A stretch of 64,000 bases of DNA, taken from the NCBI RefSeq assembly GCF_000717055.1, contig NZ_JNXI01000026.1, positions 1 through 64,000 of the forward strand, in the 5' to 3' direction. The notes below the pieces were generated by a model. The model saw only the letters and a list, made by a program, of their open reading frames with translations, was not told where the DNA came from and made no database searches. Position numbers and translations under genes: made by a program. This document shows positions 11,805-20,838 of the stretch, in pieces; the stretch's first letter is position 1; each line of letters begins with the position of its first letter. This stretch comes from Streptomyces iakyrus. GTDB lineage: Bacteria > Actinomycetota > Actinomycetes > Streptomycetales > Streptomycetaceae.

Positions 11805-12914
11805 GTGCGCCACAGGACTCTTGGCGGGCTGCGGGTGAGTGCGGTCGGGCTGGGCGCGATGCCGCTGTCCATCGAGGGACGGCCGGACGAGGAGCGTGCC
11901 GTGGCCACGGTGCACGCCGCGCTCGACGCGGGCGTGACCCTTCTGGACACGGCCGACTCGTACCACCTGCCGGGCGCGGAGCCCGGGCACAACGAACGTC
12001 TGGTGGCCCGCGCACTGGCCTCCTACGGCGGTGACACCTCCTCCGTCCTGGTGGCGACGAAGGGCGGCCGCGGCCGCCCGGCGGGGGCCGACTGGACGGT
12101 GAACGGGCACCCCCGGCACCTCAGGGCCGCTGCCGAGGCCTCGCGCAAGCGGCTGGGCGTGGAGGCGATCGGCCTCTACCAACTGCACAAGCCCGACCCC
12201 GCCGTGCCCTTCGAGGAGTCGGTCGGCGCGCTGCGCGAGCTGCTCGACGCGGGCACGATCCGGCTGGCCGGTGTGTCCAACGCTGACGTGGGCCAGATCC
12301 GCCGGGCGCACGAGATCCTCGGCGACCGGCTGGTGTCCGTGCAGAACAGGTACTCCCCGGCCGTCCGGGACAGTGAGCCGGAGCTGCGGCTGTGCGGGGA
12401 ACTGGGGCTCGCTTTCCTGCCGTGGAGCCCGCTGGGCGGCCTGGCCCGCAGCTCCCTGGACGGGCCGTCGCGCACGGAAGGGGAACAGCGCTTCGCCGCC
12501 TTCCACGCGGTGGCGGCGGAGCGCGGGGTCAGTCCCCAACAGGTGGGACTCGCCTGGCTGCTGGCCCGGTCCCCGGCGATTCTCCCGATCCCGGGAGCGA
12601 GCCGACCGCGGACGATCAGGGACTCGGCGGCCGCGGCGGACCTGCTGCTCACCGCCGAGGAGCGGGTACGCCTGGACGAGTCCGCCGGGCCGGATCGGGC
12701 CTGGGACGTTGGTGACGCGGCCGGCTGGGGTGTGCCGACACCGCTGGGCAGGCGGGACGTGCGGATACGGCCCAGGGGGTCTCGGCACAGCCCGGCTGCA
12801 CGGCCGGACGCCCTCCCAGATCGGCCATGCCACGCACCGGCGCTCCCCGCGCCGGGCGCGCGCGTGGCGCCTGCCACCCTTCGGCGGAGGCGCCACTCCC
12901 GCACACGGACCTAG
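11805..12914 (+). CDS. Aldo/keto reductase, probably with an abnormal C-terminus
   Basis: NADPH-dependent aldo/keto reductase with a TIM barrel: LGGLRVSAVGLGAMPL start, catalytic DTADSY (Asp/Tyr), VATKGG (Lys) and YQLHKPDP (His), and NADPH-site IPGASRPRTIRD. The GTG at 11805 lies one base after the epimerase-like stop. Homology appears to end near residue 295 (LTAEERVRLDES), but the frame continues about 75 residues with Arg/Pro-rich sequence to 12914. That tail runs through a hairpin (12864-12896) and overlaps the MFS stop by four bases. The normal stop was probably lost by a frameshift or small deletion near 12.7 kb. Confidence 0.8.
   Translation: MRHRTLGGLRVSAVGLGAMPLSIEGRPDEERAVATVHAALDAGVTLLDTADSYHLPGAEPGHNERLVARALASYGGDTSSVLVATKGGRGRPAGADWTVNGHPRHLRAAAEASRKRLGVEAIGLYQLHKPDPAVPFEESVGALRELLDAGTIRLAGVSNADVGQIRRAHEILGDRLVSVQNRYSPAVRDSEPELRLCGELGLAFLPWSPLGGLARSSLDGPSRTEGEQRFAAFHAVAAERGVSPQQVGLAWLLARSPAILPIPGASRPRTIRDSAAAADLLLTAEERVRLDESAGPDRAWDVGDAAGWGVPTPLGRRDVRIRPRGSRHSPAARPDALPDRPCHAPALPAPGARVAPATLRRRRHSRTRT
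12864..12896. terminator. Hairpin between the convergent AKR and MFS genes
   Basis: GTGGCGCCTGCC and the GGAGGCGCCAC side form a stem with loop ACCCTTCGGC and one mismatch. It lies in the 3' region of the MFS gene (minus strand) and inside the open tail of the aldo/keto reductase. This suggests that the reductase originally ended upstream. Confidence 0.55.
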
Positions 12915-14584
12915 CGGGTCCCGGCCGACTCCAGCTTCTTGTCCTCCCCGGCCGGCTCGTCCACGGGCTTCGCCCTGCCGGGCAGCAGCAGCGCCACCGC
13001 CACCGTGCCGACGCCCAGGACCACGGCCCCGATCAGGCTGGTGTGCGCGACCGCGTCGGAGAAGGCGGACCCCACCGCGTCGGCCATCTGCCGGGCGCCG
13101 TCGCCGAGCTGCCCGGCCTGCGCGCGCAGTCGCTCCGCCTGCTGCGGGTCGCCGGTGTGCGCGGCCTGCTCGGTCAGCTGCCGGGCCTTGTCGCCGAGGC
13201 CCCGGGCGACGGCGTACCCGGCGCCGACGGAGTCCTGGGCCGTGGAGAGGGAGGACGCGGGGAGCTTGCTGCCGGCCGCCGCGTCCGAGAGGTGACCGGA
13301 GTAGGACGTCGCCAGCAGCGAGCCCAGGATGGCGATGCCCAGCGAACCGCCGAGCTCCAGCGACGTGTCGTTCACCGCGCCGCCCACGCCCAGCTCCGAC
13401 TCCGGGAACGCCCCCATGATCGCGTCCGTGCAGGGCGACAGGGCGAGCCCGATCGAGAGGCCGAGGACGACCAGGGGCGCGACGAAGTCGCCGTACGACG
13501 AACCGGAGCCGACCTGGGTGAGCAGCGCCAGGGCCGCCGTGCCGCCGACCATGCCGGCCGTGACGGTCCACTTCATGCCGACCCGGGGAGTGAGGAATCC
13601 GGTGAGGGCCGCCCCCACGAACACGGCACCCGCCAGCGGCAGCATGCGCAGTCCCGTGTCCAGGGCGTCGTAGCCGAGGACGAACTGGAGGTGCTGCGTC
13701 AGGTAGTAGAAGGCGCCGAAGACCGCCAGGAAGAACAGGGCGACGGCGAGGTTGGAGCCGGCGAAGCCGCGGTTCGTGAAGCGGCGGACGTCGAGGAGCG
13801 GACGCGGGTGGCGCAGCTCCCAGAGGACGAAGGCGACGAGCCCGGCTCCGGCGACGACCGCCGCCGTGACGGCCTTGACGCCCCAGCCGAAGTGCGGCCC
13901 TTCGATGATCATGTAGACCAGCGCGGCGATCCACACCACCGAGAGCAGTCCGCCGCCGTAGTCGATGCGCCCGCGGTCCGCGGCCCTGGACGGCGGTACG
14001 AGGACGAGGGCTCCGACGAGGCCCAGGAGCGCGACGGGGACGTTGATGAGGAACGTCGACGACCAGCCGTGGTCTTCCAGCAGGGCCCCGGCGACCAGCG
14101 GTCCGGCCGCGATGGCGAGTCCGGCCGTGGCGGTCCACAGGGTGATGGCCTTGGCGCGTTCGGCGCGCGGGAAGGTCGCGGCGAGCAGGGACAGCGTGGC
14201 GGGCATGATCATCGCGGCGCCGGCGCCCATCACGGCCCGTGCGGCGATGACCGTCGTGGAGCTGCCGGCGAGGTAGCCGAAGACGGAGCCGCCCGCGAAC
14301 ACGACCAGCCCGAGGACGAGCGCGCCCCGGCGGCTGTACTTGTCGCCGATCGCGCCGAGCAGCAGCATCAGCGCGGCGTACGGGACGGTGTAGCCGTCGA
14401 TCACCCACTGCAGGTCGGCGCTGGACAGGCCGAGGTCCTCGGTCATGTCGGGCGCGGCGACGGTGAGGGCCGTGTTGGCCATCACGATGATCAGCAGGCT
14501 GAGGCAGAGCACGAGGAGCGCCCACCAGCGGCGTGCGTAGGGGCGGTCCATCCTCTCGGCCGGTTCGTTCATGACGAGTCGCAT
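12911..14584 (-). CDS. MFS drug exporter, DHA2 (14-TMS) family
   Basis: Proton-coupled multidrug efflux protein of the cytoplasmic membrane with 557 residues. It begins with MDRPYARRWWALLVLCLSLL, has motif A GAIGDKYSRRG between TM2 and TM3, and 14 predicted helices. A hydrophilic helical segment rich in Ala, Gln and Arg (about residues 430-515) precedes the last helix, as in EmrB/QacA-like SCO exporters. The ATG at 14584 follows GAGGAAGG at 11 bp; an internal ATG at 14572 is less likely. It is divergent from a TetR regulator with operator-like palindromes between, so it is almost certainly that regulator's target. Confidence 0.9.
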   Translation of the reverse strand: MRLVMNEPAERMDRPYARRWWALLVLCLSLLIIVMANTALTVAAPDMTEDLGLSSADLQWVIDGYTVPYAALMLLLGAIGDKYSRRGALVLGLVVFAGGSVFGYLAGSSTTVIAARAVMGAGAAMIMPATLSLLAATFPRAERAKAITLWTATAGLAIAAGPLVAGALLEDHGWSSTFLINVPVALLGLVGALVLVPPSRAADRGRIDYGGGLLSVVWIAALVYMIIEGPHFGWGVKAVTAAVVAGAGLVAFVLWELRHPRPLLDVRRFTNRGFAGSNLAVALFFLAVFGAFYYLTQHLQFVLGYDALDTGLRMLPLAGAVFVGAALTGFLTPRVGMKWTVTAGMVGGTAALALLTQVGSGSSYGDFVAPLVVLGLSIGLALSPCTDAIMGAFPESELGVGGAVNDTSLELGGSLGIAILGSLLATSYSGHLSDAAAGSKLPASSLSTAQDSVGAGYAVARGLGDKARQLTEQAAHTGDPQQAERLRAQAGQLGDGARQMADAVGSAFSDAVAHTSLIGAVVLGVGTVAVALLLPGRAKPVDEPAGEDKKLESAGTR

Positions 14585-14609
14585 GGCAGGGGTTGCCTTC
14601 CTCGCTGTC

Positions 14610-14672
14610 TTGCACATGGGCGTGCATTTACACAACGCTGTGCAATCTACTCTGTTGCACAGCACTGTGCAA
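14610..14672. promoter_or_regulatory. Three TetR operator-like dyads
   Basis: Three 18-bp dyads share TGCAC/GTGCA half-sites: TTGCACATGGGCGTGCAT (14610-14627), TTACACAACGCTGTGCAA (14628-14645) and the perfect palindrome TTGCACAGCACTGTGCAA (14655-14672). Start-to-start spacing is 18 and 27 bp. They fill the space between the MFS start (14584) and the tetR start (14694), which suits joint repression of both genes. Confidence 0.7.
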
Positions 14673-14693
14673 ATCACTGCGGGAAGGGGCACA

Positions 14694-15308
14694 ATGACGA
14701 CCATGACCACGGGAACCAGCCGCGCCGACGCCAACCGCCGCCGCATCCTCGACGTCGCCCTCGCCGAGCTGCTGCGTGACCCCGACGCGTCCATGGACCA
14801 GATCGCACGGGCCGCGGGCGTCGTCCGGCGGACGGTGTACGGGCACTTCCCGAGCCGTGAGGCGCTGATCAGCACGCTCGTCGACGAGGCGGTCCAGGCG
14901 CTGTCGGCCGCGCACGCGGCGGGCCGCGAGGGCGTGCGCGAACCGGCGGAGGCGGTGGCGCGCTCGGTGCTGGCGGTGTGGGCGATCGCCGACCGCTACC
15001 GGCTGCTGGTCGCCCTCGCCCAGCGCACGGTCACCATGCAGGGCATCCGGGAACGGCTCGCCCCGGTCCGGGAAGCGAGCATCGGGCTGCTCCAGCAGGG
15101 GCTGGACGAGGACGTCTTCAGTTCGCCGCTGCCGGCTCCGGCCCTGGCGTATGTGCACGAGCAGACGCTGTTCGCCGTGATGGAGGCCGTGAACGACGGA
15201 CTGCTGGCAGCGCAAGAGGCGGGCCGCTGCGCCGCGGTCACCGTACTGACCGCGGCGGGCGTGCCCGCCTCGAAGGCCACCGGACTGGTGGCGAAGCTGA
15301 ACGCGTGA
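14694..15308 (+). CDS. TetR-family repressor, likely of the adjacent MFS exporter
   Basis: The 204-residue protein has an N-terminal TetR HTH (RRRILDVALAELL, then DQIARAAGVVRRTVYGHFPSRE) and a helical ligand-binding domain. The ATG at 14694 follows GGGAAGGGG at 7 bp. It is divergent from the DHA2 exporter, and three palindromic sites lie just upstream, so autoregulation plus control of the exporter is the simplest reading. The inducer is unknown. Confidence 0.88.
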   Translation: MTTMTTGTSRADANRRRILDVALAELLRDPDASMDQIARAAGVVRRTVYGHFPSREALISTLVDEAVQALSAAHAAGREGVREPAEAVARSVLAVWAIADRYRLLVALAQRTVTMQGIRERLAPVREASIGLLQQGLDEDVFSSPLPAPALAYVHEQTLFAVMEAVNDGLLAAQEAGRCAAVTVLTAAGVPASKATGLVAKLNA

Positions 15309-15325
15309 ACTTCTCGATGGGTGAA

Positions 15326-15364
15326 CCGGGCGGCTGAGCGACGGGGGGACACCCAGCCGCCCGG
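15326..15364. terminator. Bidirectional terminator hairpin
   Basis: CCGGGCGGCTG pairs with CAGCCGCCCGG over a 17-base loop, placed between the convergent tetR stop (15308) and dctA stop (15388). Confidence 0.6.
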
Positions 15365-15387
15365 ATCCTGTGGGGGCGGCGCGGCCG

Positions 15388-16779
15388 TCAGGCCTTCGCC
15401 AGCTCCTTCTCGCCGCCCTGCTCGGACATCTCGACGTGGCCCTCGGCCGGGCCGCCGTGGGCCTCGTCGAGCAGCGTCTTCTCGTCGAAGGGCAGCTGAC
15501 CGGCGAGGACCTGGTTCACCCGCTCCTTGTCGATCTCCTTGGTCCAGGTGCCGATCAGCACGGTGGCCACGGCGTTGCCGGCGAAGTTGGTCAGGGCGCG
15601 GGCCTCGCTCATGAAGCGGTCGATGCCGACGATGAGACCGATGCCGTCCACCAGGGCCGGCTTGTGCGACTGCAGACCACCGGCCAGGGTCGCGAGGCCG
15701 GCGCCGGTGACACCGGCGGCGCCCTTGGAGGCGACCAGCAGGAAGAGCAGCAGCGGGATCTGCTCGCCGATGGACATCGGGGTGCCCAGGGCGTCGGCGA
15801 TGAACAGCGAGGCCATGGTCATGTAGATCATGGTGCCGTCGAGGTTGAAGGAGTAGCCGGTCGGGACGGTGATGCCGACCACCGGCTTGCTGACGCCCAG
15901 GTGCTCCATCTTCGCGATGAGCCGCGGCAGCGCGGACTCGGACGAGGAGGTGGACAGGATCAGCAGGAACTCACGGCCCAGGTACTTGAAGAGCGTGAAG
16001 ACGTTCAGGCCGGAGACGACGCGCAGCAGGATGCCGAGCACGATGAAGACGAAGAGGAAGCAGGTGACGTAGAAGCCGAGCATCAGCACCGCGAGGCTCT
16101 TGAGCGCGTCCAGGCCGGCGGAGCCGGTGACGGCGGCGATGGCGCCGAAGGCACCGATCGGGGCGGCCCACATCACCATGGCGAGGATGCGGAAGACGAG
16201 CCGCTGGATGTGCTCGATGCCGCGCAGGATGGGCTGGCCGGCCGCGCCCATGCCCTGCAGGGCGAAGCCCGCGAGGAGGGCGATCAGCAGCGTCTGGAGG
16301 ACCGACTCGTTGGTGAAGGCCGAGACGATCGTGGTCGGGATGATCCCGAGCAGGAACTCCGTGGTGTCCTTGGCCTCGGAATCGATCTGCGCGTGGCCGG
16401 CGTCCTTGATCGCATCGGTCACCGCGAGACCGGTGCCCGGCTCCAGGATGTTGCCGACGACCAGGCCGATGCCCAGCGCGACCAGCGACATCACCGTGAA
16501 GTAGCCGAGCGCGATACCGCCGACGGCGCCGACCTTTGCGGCCTTGCGCACCGAGCCGATGCCCAGCACGATCGTGCAGAAGATGATCGGCGAGATCATC
16601 ATCTTGATCAGGGCCACGAAACCCGTGCCGATGGGCTTCAGCCCGACAGCGAAGTCGGGTGCGGCCAGACCCACCGCGATACCGGCGGCGACCGCGATGA
16701 TCACCGCGATGTAGAGATAGTGCGTGCGGTCCCGCTTGGCCTTGGGTGCGGCAGGTGCCGTATCGGCTGCGCTGGTCAC
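15388..16779 (-). CDS. dctA: C4-dicarboxylate:cation symporter DctA
   Basis: Sodium/proton-coupled dicarboxylate carrier of the DAACS family (succinate, fumarate, malate) in the cytoplasmic membrane; 463 residues. It has the serine-rich hairpin ILSTSSSESALPRL, the TM7 motif SFNLDGTMIYMTMA and the TM8 region MSEARALTNFAGNAVAT. The GTG at 16779 is preceded by an ideal AAGGAGGG, so it is preferred over an upstream start at 16827. It is divergent from a CitA/DcuS-like sensor kinase gene, a common arrangement for inducible dicarboxylate uptake. Confidence 0.92.
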   Translation of the reverse strand: MTSAADTAPAAPKAKRDRTHYLYIAVIIAVAAGIAVGLAAPDFAVGLKPIGTGFVALIKMMISPIIFCTIVLGIGSVRKAAKVGAVGGIALGYFTVMSLVALGIGLVVGNILEPGTGLAVTDAIKDAGHAQIDSEAKDTTEFLLGIIPTTIVSAFTNESVLQTLLIALLAGFALQGMGAAGQPILRGIEHIQRLVFRILAMVMWAAPIGAFGAIAAVTGSAGLDALKSLAVLMLGFYVTCFLFVFIVLGILLRVVSGLNVFTLFKYLGREFLLILSTSSSESALPRLIAKMEHLGVSKPVVGITVPTGYSFNLDGTMIYMTMASLFIADALGTPMSIGEQIPLLLFLLVASKGAAGVTGAGLATLAGGLQSHKPALVDGIGLIVGIDRFMSEARALTNFAGNAVATVLIGTWTKEIDKERVNQVLAGQLPFDEKTLLDEAHGGPAEGHVEMSEQGGEKELAKA

Positions 16780-16959
16780 GGCGGCCCTCCTTGACGACGT
16801 CGTCGGCATCACCGGCGTGCGGCTCACGTCCGGGGGAAAAGGGAGCGGGGAGCTCCCGGAGATGCGTTATAGGGAATGCCGTGACTATGTCCTGCTCTGT
16901 GAGCGCGGTCACCCTTCCGTTCATTTAGTTCACAATCAGCCACGAGGCAGACTGACGGC

Positions 16960-18630
16960 ATGCGTCTCTCCGTCCCCGGCCCCCGCAGTCTGGCGGGCCA
17001 GCTCTTCGCCATGCAGGCCGTCCTGATAGCGGTCGTCGTGGCCGGATACGCGCTGTTCTCCTACGTCAGCGACCGCAGCCAGGCCGAGGAGGCAGCGACG
17101 CGCCAGGCCAGGGCAGTGGCGCGGTCCGTGGCGGACTCCCCGTCCGTGCTGGCGGCGACCCGCACCGCCGACCCGTCGGCCGAGCTCCAGCCGTACGCGC
17201 TGAAGGTGATGCGGGACACCGAGGTCGACTTCATCACGATCATGGATCCGCGGGGGATCCGCTGGACGCATCCCGACCCGCGGCAGATCGGCCAGACGTT
17301 CCAGGGCCACACGGAGCCGGCGCTGCGCGGCCGGACGTTCACCGAGACCTACACGGGCACGCTCGGCCCGTCGGTGCGCGCGGTCACGCCGATCCAGGAC
17401 GGCCCGCGAGTGGTCGGCCTGGTCAGCGCGGGCATCCGGGTCGAGGAGATCACCCAGCGGGTGCAGGACCAGCTGACGGCCCTGCTCGGCGTCGCGGCCG
17501 GCGCGCTGGTGCTGGGCGCGGTCGGCACGTACGTCATCAACGCCCGGCTGCGCCGCCACACCCACGGCATGAATGCCGCCGAGCTGAGCCGGATGCACGA
17601 CTACCACCAGGCCGCCCTGCACGCCGTACGCGAGGGGCTGCTGATGCTGGACGGGCAGTACCGTGTGGCGCTGATCAACGACGGAGGACGCGAATTGCTC
17701 GGCGTGGCCGGGGACGTGGTGGGCAGGTCGGTGGCGGAGCTGGGCCTGCCGGCCCCGCTGACCGGTGCCCTGCTGGCCTCGGAGCCGCGGGTCGACGAGG
17801 TGCATCTGACGGCATCCCGGGTTCTGGTGATCAACACGTCGCCGGTGTCGGGCGGCGAGCGGCGCGGTACGGTCGTCACCCTGCGTGATGTCACCGAACT
17901 CCAGTCGCTGATGGGCGAGTTGGACTCCGAGCGGGGATTCACACAGGCGCTGCGCTCACAGGCGCACGAGGCGGCCAACCGGCTGCACACGGTCGTCTCG
18001 CTGATCGAGCTGGGCCGGGCGGAGGAAGCGGTGGAGTTCGCGACGGCCGAGCTGGAGCTGGCGCAGGCCCTGACGGACCAGGTCGTGGCGGCGGTGAGCG
18101 AGCCGGTGCTGGCGGCGCTGCTGCTCGGCAAGACGGCCCAGGCGAACGAGCGGGGCGTGGAGCTGATGGTCTCGCAGGAGAGCAGCCTGGACGACGGCCT
18201 GCTGCCCGAGTCGCTGCCGGCCCGGGATCTGGTGACGATCCTCGGCAACCTGATCGACAACGCCGTGGACGCGGCGCAGGGCAGCGTACGGGCCCGGGTG
18301 ACGGTGGCGGCGTACACCAGGACCTCCGAGGACACCCCGGAGCTGGTGCTGCGGGTCTCGGACACGGGCCCGGGCGTGGACCCCGAGCACGCCGAGGCGG
18401 TCTTCCGGCGCGGGTTCTCGACGAAGCCGGCAGGACCGGGGGGCCGGGGCCTCGGACTGGCGCTGGTACGGCAGACGAGTCAGCGGCACGGGGGCTCCCT
18501 GACGGTGGCGGAGGCCGACGGGGGCGGGGCGGAGTTCGAGGTACGGCTGCCGTTGCGGGAGCCGGAAACGGTGGCCGGGGGCGTGCCCTCCGGGGCCCCG
18601 GCGGCCAGAGGCGCTGGAGGCGACGCATGA
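16960..18630 (+). CDS. CitA/DctS-type sensor histidine kinase
   Basis: Membrane sensor kinase of 556 residues. TM1 lies at about 15-37, a periplasmic-type PDC/Cache sensor domain at about 40-165, TM2 at about 168-190, a PAS domain at about 205-320, then the dimerisation region with phospho-acceptor motif SQAHEAANRLHTV, and HATPase boxes NLIDNAVDAA, DTGPGVD and GRGLGLALV. This matches the citrate/C4-dicarboxylate sensor family (CitA, DcuS, DctS). Divergence from dctA suggests it senses the substrate of that carrier. It overlaps the response regulator by ATGA (18627-18630). Confidence 0.9.
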   Translation: MRLSVPGPRSLAGQLFAMQAVLIAVVVAGYALFSYVSDRSQAEEAATRQARAVARSVADSPSVLAATRTADPSAELQPYALKVMRDTEVDFITIMDPRGIRWTHPDPRQIGQTFQGHTEPALRGRTFTETYTGTLGPSVRAVTPIQDGPRVVGLVSAGIRVEEITQRVQDQLTALLGVAAGALVLGAVGTYVINARLRRHTHGMNAAELSRMHDYHQAALHAVREGLLMLDGQYRVALINDGGRELLGVAGDVVGRSVAELGLPAPLTGALLASEPRVDEVHLTASRVLVINTSPVSGGERRGTVVTLRDVTELQSLMGELDSERGFTQALRSQAHEAANRLHTVVSLIELGRAEEAVEFATAELELAQALTDQVVAAVSEPVLAALLLGKTAQANERGVELMVSQESSLDDGLLPESLPARDLVTILGNLIDNAVDAAQGSVRARVTVAAYTRTSEDTPELVLRVSDTGPGVDPEHAEAVFRRGFSTKPAGPGGRGLGLALVRQTSQRHGGSLTVAEADGGGAEFEVRLPLREPETVAGGVPSGAPAARGAGGDA

Positions 18631-19316
18631 CGAGCAGCGGGAAGGCCATCCGCGTCCTGGTGGTGGAGGACGACCCGGTCGCCGCCGACGCCCACGTCCT
18701 GTACGTCGGCCGGGTGCCCGGCTTCGTGGCCGTGGGCAAGGCGCACACGGGCGCGGAGGCCCGCCGGGCCCTGGACCGCACGCCGGTGGACCTGCTGCTG
18801 CTCGATCTGCACCTGCCGGACGTGCACGGGCTGCACCTGGCCCGGTCGCTGCGGGCGGCCGGTCACCACGCGGACGTGATAGCGGTGACGTCGGCGCGCG
18901 ATCTGGCCGTCGTCCGCGAGGGCGTCTCGCTCGGGGTCGTGCAGTACGTCCTGAAGCCCTTCACCTTCGCGACCCTGCGCGACCGCCTCGTGCGTTACGC
19001 CGAGTTCCACGCGGCGGTCGGCGAGGCGAGCGGCCAGGACGAGGTGGACCGGGCGCTCGCGGCCCTGCGCGCACCGGGCCCGGCCGCGCTGCCCAAGGGC
19101 TTGAGCGCACCGACGCTGGAGCGGGTGACGGTGGCCCTGCGCGACAGCGGCGAGGGCCTCACGGCAGCCGGAGTGGCGGAGTCCGTGGGCATCTCCCGCA
19201 TCACGGCCCGCCGTTACCTGGAGCATCTGGTCGACGCGGGCCGCGCGGCGCGCCGTCCGCAGTACGGCACCGTGGGGCGCCCGGAATTGCAGTACCGCTG
19301 GGTCACGGGGCAGTGA
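18627..19316 (+). CDS. CitB/DctR-type response regulator
   Basis: Response regulator of 229 residues. The receiver domain contains the acidic pair VVEDD, phospho-acceptor D60 (LLLLDLHLPD) and K110 (YVLKPF). A C-terminal HTH (GVAESVGISRITARRYLEHLV) belongs to the CitB/DcuR class. It is coupled to the upstream kinase by a four-base overlap. The likely target is dctA and possibly its own operon. Confidence 0.9.
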   Translation: MTSSGKAIRVLVVEDDPVAADAHVLYVGRVPGFVAVGKAHTGAEARRALDRTPVDLLLLDLHLPDVHGLHLARSLRAAGHHADVIAVTSARDLAVVREGVSLGVVQYVLKPFTFATLRDRLVRYAEFHAAVGEASGQDEVDRALAALRAPGPAALPKGLSAPTLERVTVALRDSGEGLTAAGVAESVGISRITARRYLEHLVDAGRAARRPQYGTVGRPELQYRWVTGQ

Positions 19317-19397
19317 CGGGCCCTCAGGCCCCGGTCCCCGCAGCCGGGTCGACCTGACGGGCCACTCGACTCGTTCCGTACGGGAGCCGGCCGTGGT

Positions 19398-19847
19398 TCA
19401 GTCCGGCGTGCCCTGTGGGAGTACGCCCGCCCGGAACGGCTCGACCCCCTCCAGCCTCCGCACGCGCGTCGGCTCGATCAGCAGCATCACCCGGCGCTCA
19501 CCCGGCAGCAGCCACGGGTAGCGGTCCTCGCCGAGGTACTTCCGCGCCAGCCGGTCCATCGACCGCTCCGCGGCCTCCCCCTCCACGAACCGCACGACCT
19601 TCCCGCGGATCTCGGCGCGGTCGTAGGGGTTCGCGGGGTCGTGGTGCGACAGCGAAACGTACGGATTGCGCCGCAGGTTCTCCTCCTTCACCCGCCCCAT
19701 CGAGGTGTTGACCATGACGTACTCCCCTTCGATGTCCGCCCACATGGGCGACACCTGAGGCGCCCCGTCCGCTCCCACCGTCGCGAGATGCCAGAAGTTC
19801 GGCGCGAGAAGGCGCTCGCGCATATGCCCGTTGAGCTTGCCGTTCAT
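19398..19847 (-). CDS. PPOX-class (FMN/F420) flavin-binding protein
   Basis: The 149-residue split-barrel protein of the pyridoxamine 5'-phosphate oxidase-like superfamily shows LATVGADGAPQVSPMWADIEG, YVSLSHHDP and the cofactor-binding strands RAEIRGKVVRF. Actinobacterial members usually bind F420 or FMN and act as reductases or heme/biliverdin-related enzymes; the substrate cannot be told. It is a monocistronic minus-strand gene ending about 80 bp from the response regulator stop. Confidence 0.82.
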   Translation of the reverse strand: MNGKLNGHMRERLLAPNFWHLATVGADGAPQVSPMWADIEGEYVMVNTSMGRVKEENLRRNPYVSLSHHDPANPYDRAEIRGKVVRFVEGEAAERSMDRLARKYLGEDRYPWLLPGERRVMLLIEPTRVRRLEGVEPFRAGVLPQGTPD

Positions 19848-20033
19848 GTGCGTCGCTGCCTTTCCGGGCCCGCGATCGCCGGGCCCGGCGCCATCCTCGT
19901 CCCGCTTCCGCCCCGGCCGGAAGACGATCTTCGGCCCCGGTCGAACCCGCCGGTAGCCGTAGCTTCCTACAATCCGTGATCCTGGCCGAACAGACCGTAG
20001 TCAGCCCACTCCCGCCGCCCTAGCTTGTGGGCC

Positions 20034-20780
20034 GTGCGCCGACCTTCAGCCCGCCCCAGCCCGCCCCCTCCCCCGGCCCCGTCCGCTCCCACGGCCCCGC
20101 CTTTCAACGCCCCCGCCGCCCGCCGGCTGCGCGCCGCCCTCGGGATGGCACCCGAGCACGTCGCCTACGGCATGCGCGTCTCGTACGGGCATCCCCACAT
20201 CACCCCGGACCACGTGATGGCCTGGGAGCGCGGGGCCGCAGCCCCGACCGGTTCCGAACTCACCGCACTCGCGGGCGTGCTGTGGTGCTCGCCCGCCGAA
20301 CTCATCGGCAGACCGCGCACCCTGCGCGAACACCGCATCGCCCGCTGCCTCGCCCCGGAGGACGTGGCCCGGGCCGTGGGGCACGAGGTGCAGGCGTACC
20401 TGCGCATGGAGGAGACCGACACCTGGCGCGGCACGGACCGCCAGTCCGCCGCCCTCGCCGATCTGCTCGGGCTCGGCCTGCCCGACTTCGTCACCGTCAC
20501 CGGTCGGGACGCCAAGCTCGGCGACCTGCTGCGCAGCGCCGCCACCACCCGCTGGCAGGCCTACGTCCGCCCGGTGGCCAGGCTCGTACCCTTGGACCGG
20601 CGGTTCCTGGAGGGGGCCCTGCAGGGCCTGCACGAGGACTACCAGGGGCACATGGCCGCGACTCTGAGCTGGGGCGGCGGCAGCGGTGACGCGGGCGGTG
20701 CCGGCCACGACTTCCTCGACCGGATCGTGGAGCACTTCTGGACGAAGCTCCAGGACGACACCGGCCTGGAGGCCGGCTAG
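20034..20780 (+). CDS. Helix-turn-helix DNA-binding protein (XRE-like)
   Basis: The 248-residue protein has a Pro-rich N-terminus followed by two helix-turn-helix-like segments: RRLRAALGMAPEHVAYGM...HVMAWERG near residues 35-80 and IARCLAPEDVARAVG...YLRMEE near 105-130. Its function is unknown. The GTG at 20034 has no ribosome site, but a TAGCTT -10 box (20021-20026) lies seven bases upstream, so a leaderless transcript is likely. The in-frame TTG at 20025 is an alternative. It converges on pfkA. Confidence 0.72.
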   Translation: MRRPSARPSPPPPPAPSAPTAPPFNAPAARRLRAALGMAPEHVAYGMRVSYGHPHITPDHVMAWERGAAAPTGSELTALAGVLWCSPAELIGRPRTLREHRIARCLAPEDVARAVGHEVQAYLRMEETDTWRGTDRQSAALADLLGLGLPDFVTVTGRDAKLGDLLRSAATTRWQAYVRPVARLVPLDRRFLEGALQGLHEDYQGHMAATLSWGGGSGDAGGAGHDFLDRIVEHFWTKLQDDTGLEAG

Positions 20781-20838
20781 AAGACCGAGTCCTGTGAGGC
20801 CGGATCCCGGAAGACCGAGTCCTAGAAGACCGACTCCG
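20778..20838. repeat. Three copies of a short sequence at the pfkA 3' end
   Basis: AAGACCGAGTCCT occurs at 20780 and 20811, and AAGACCGACTCCG (the last codons of pfkA on the minus strand) at 20826. The copies look like short duplications of the pfkA terminal codons between two convergent genes. Confidence 0.6.
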
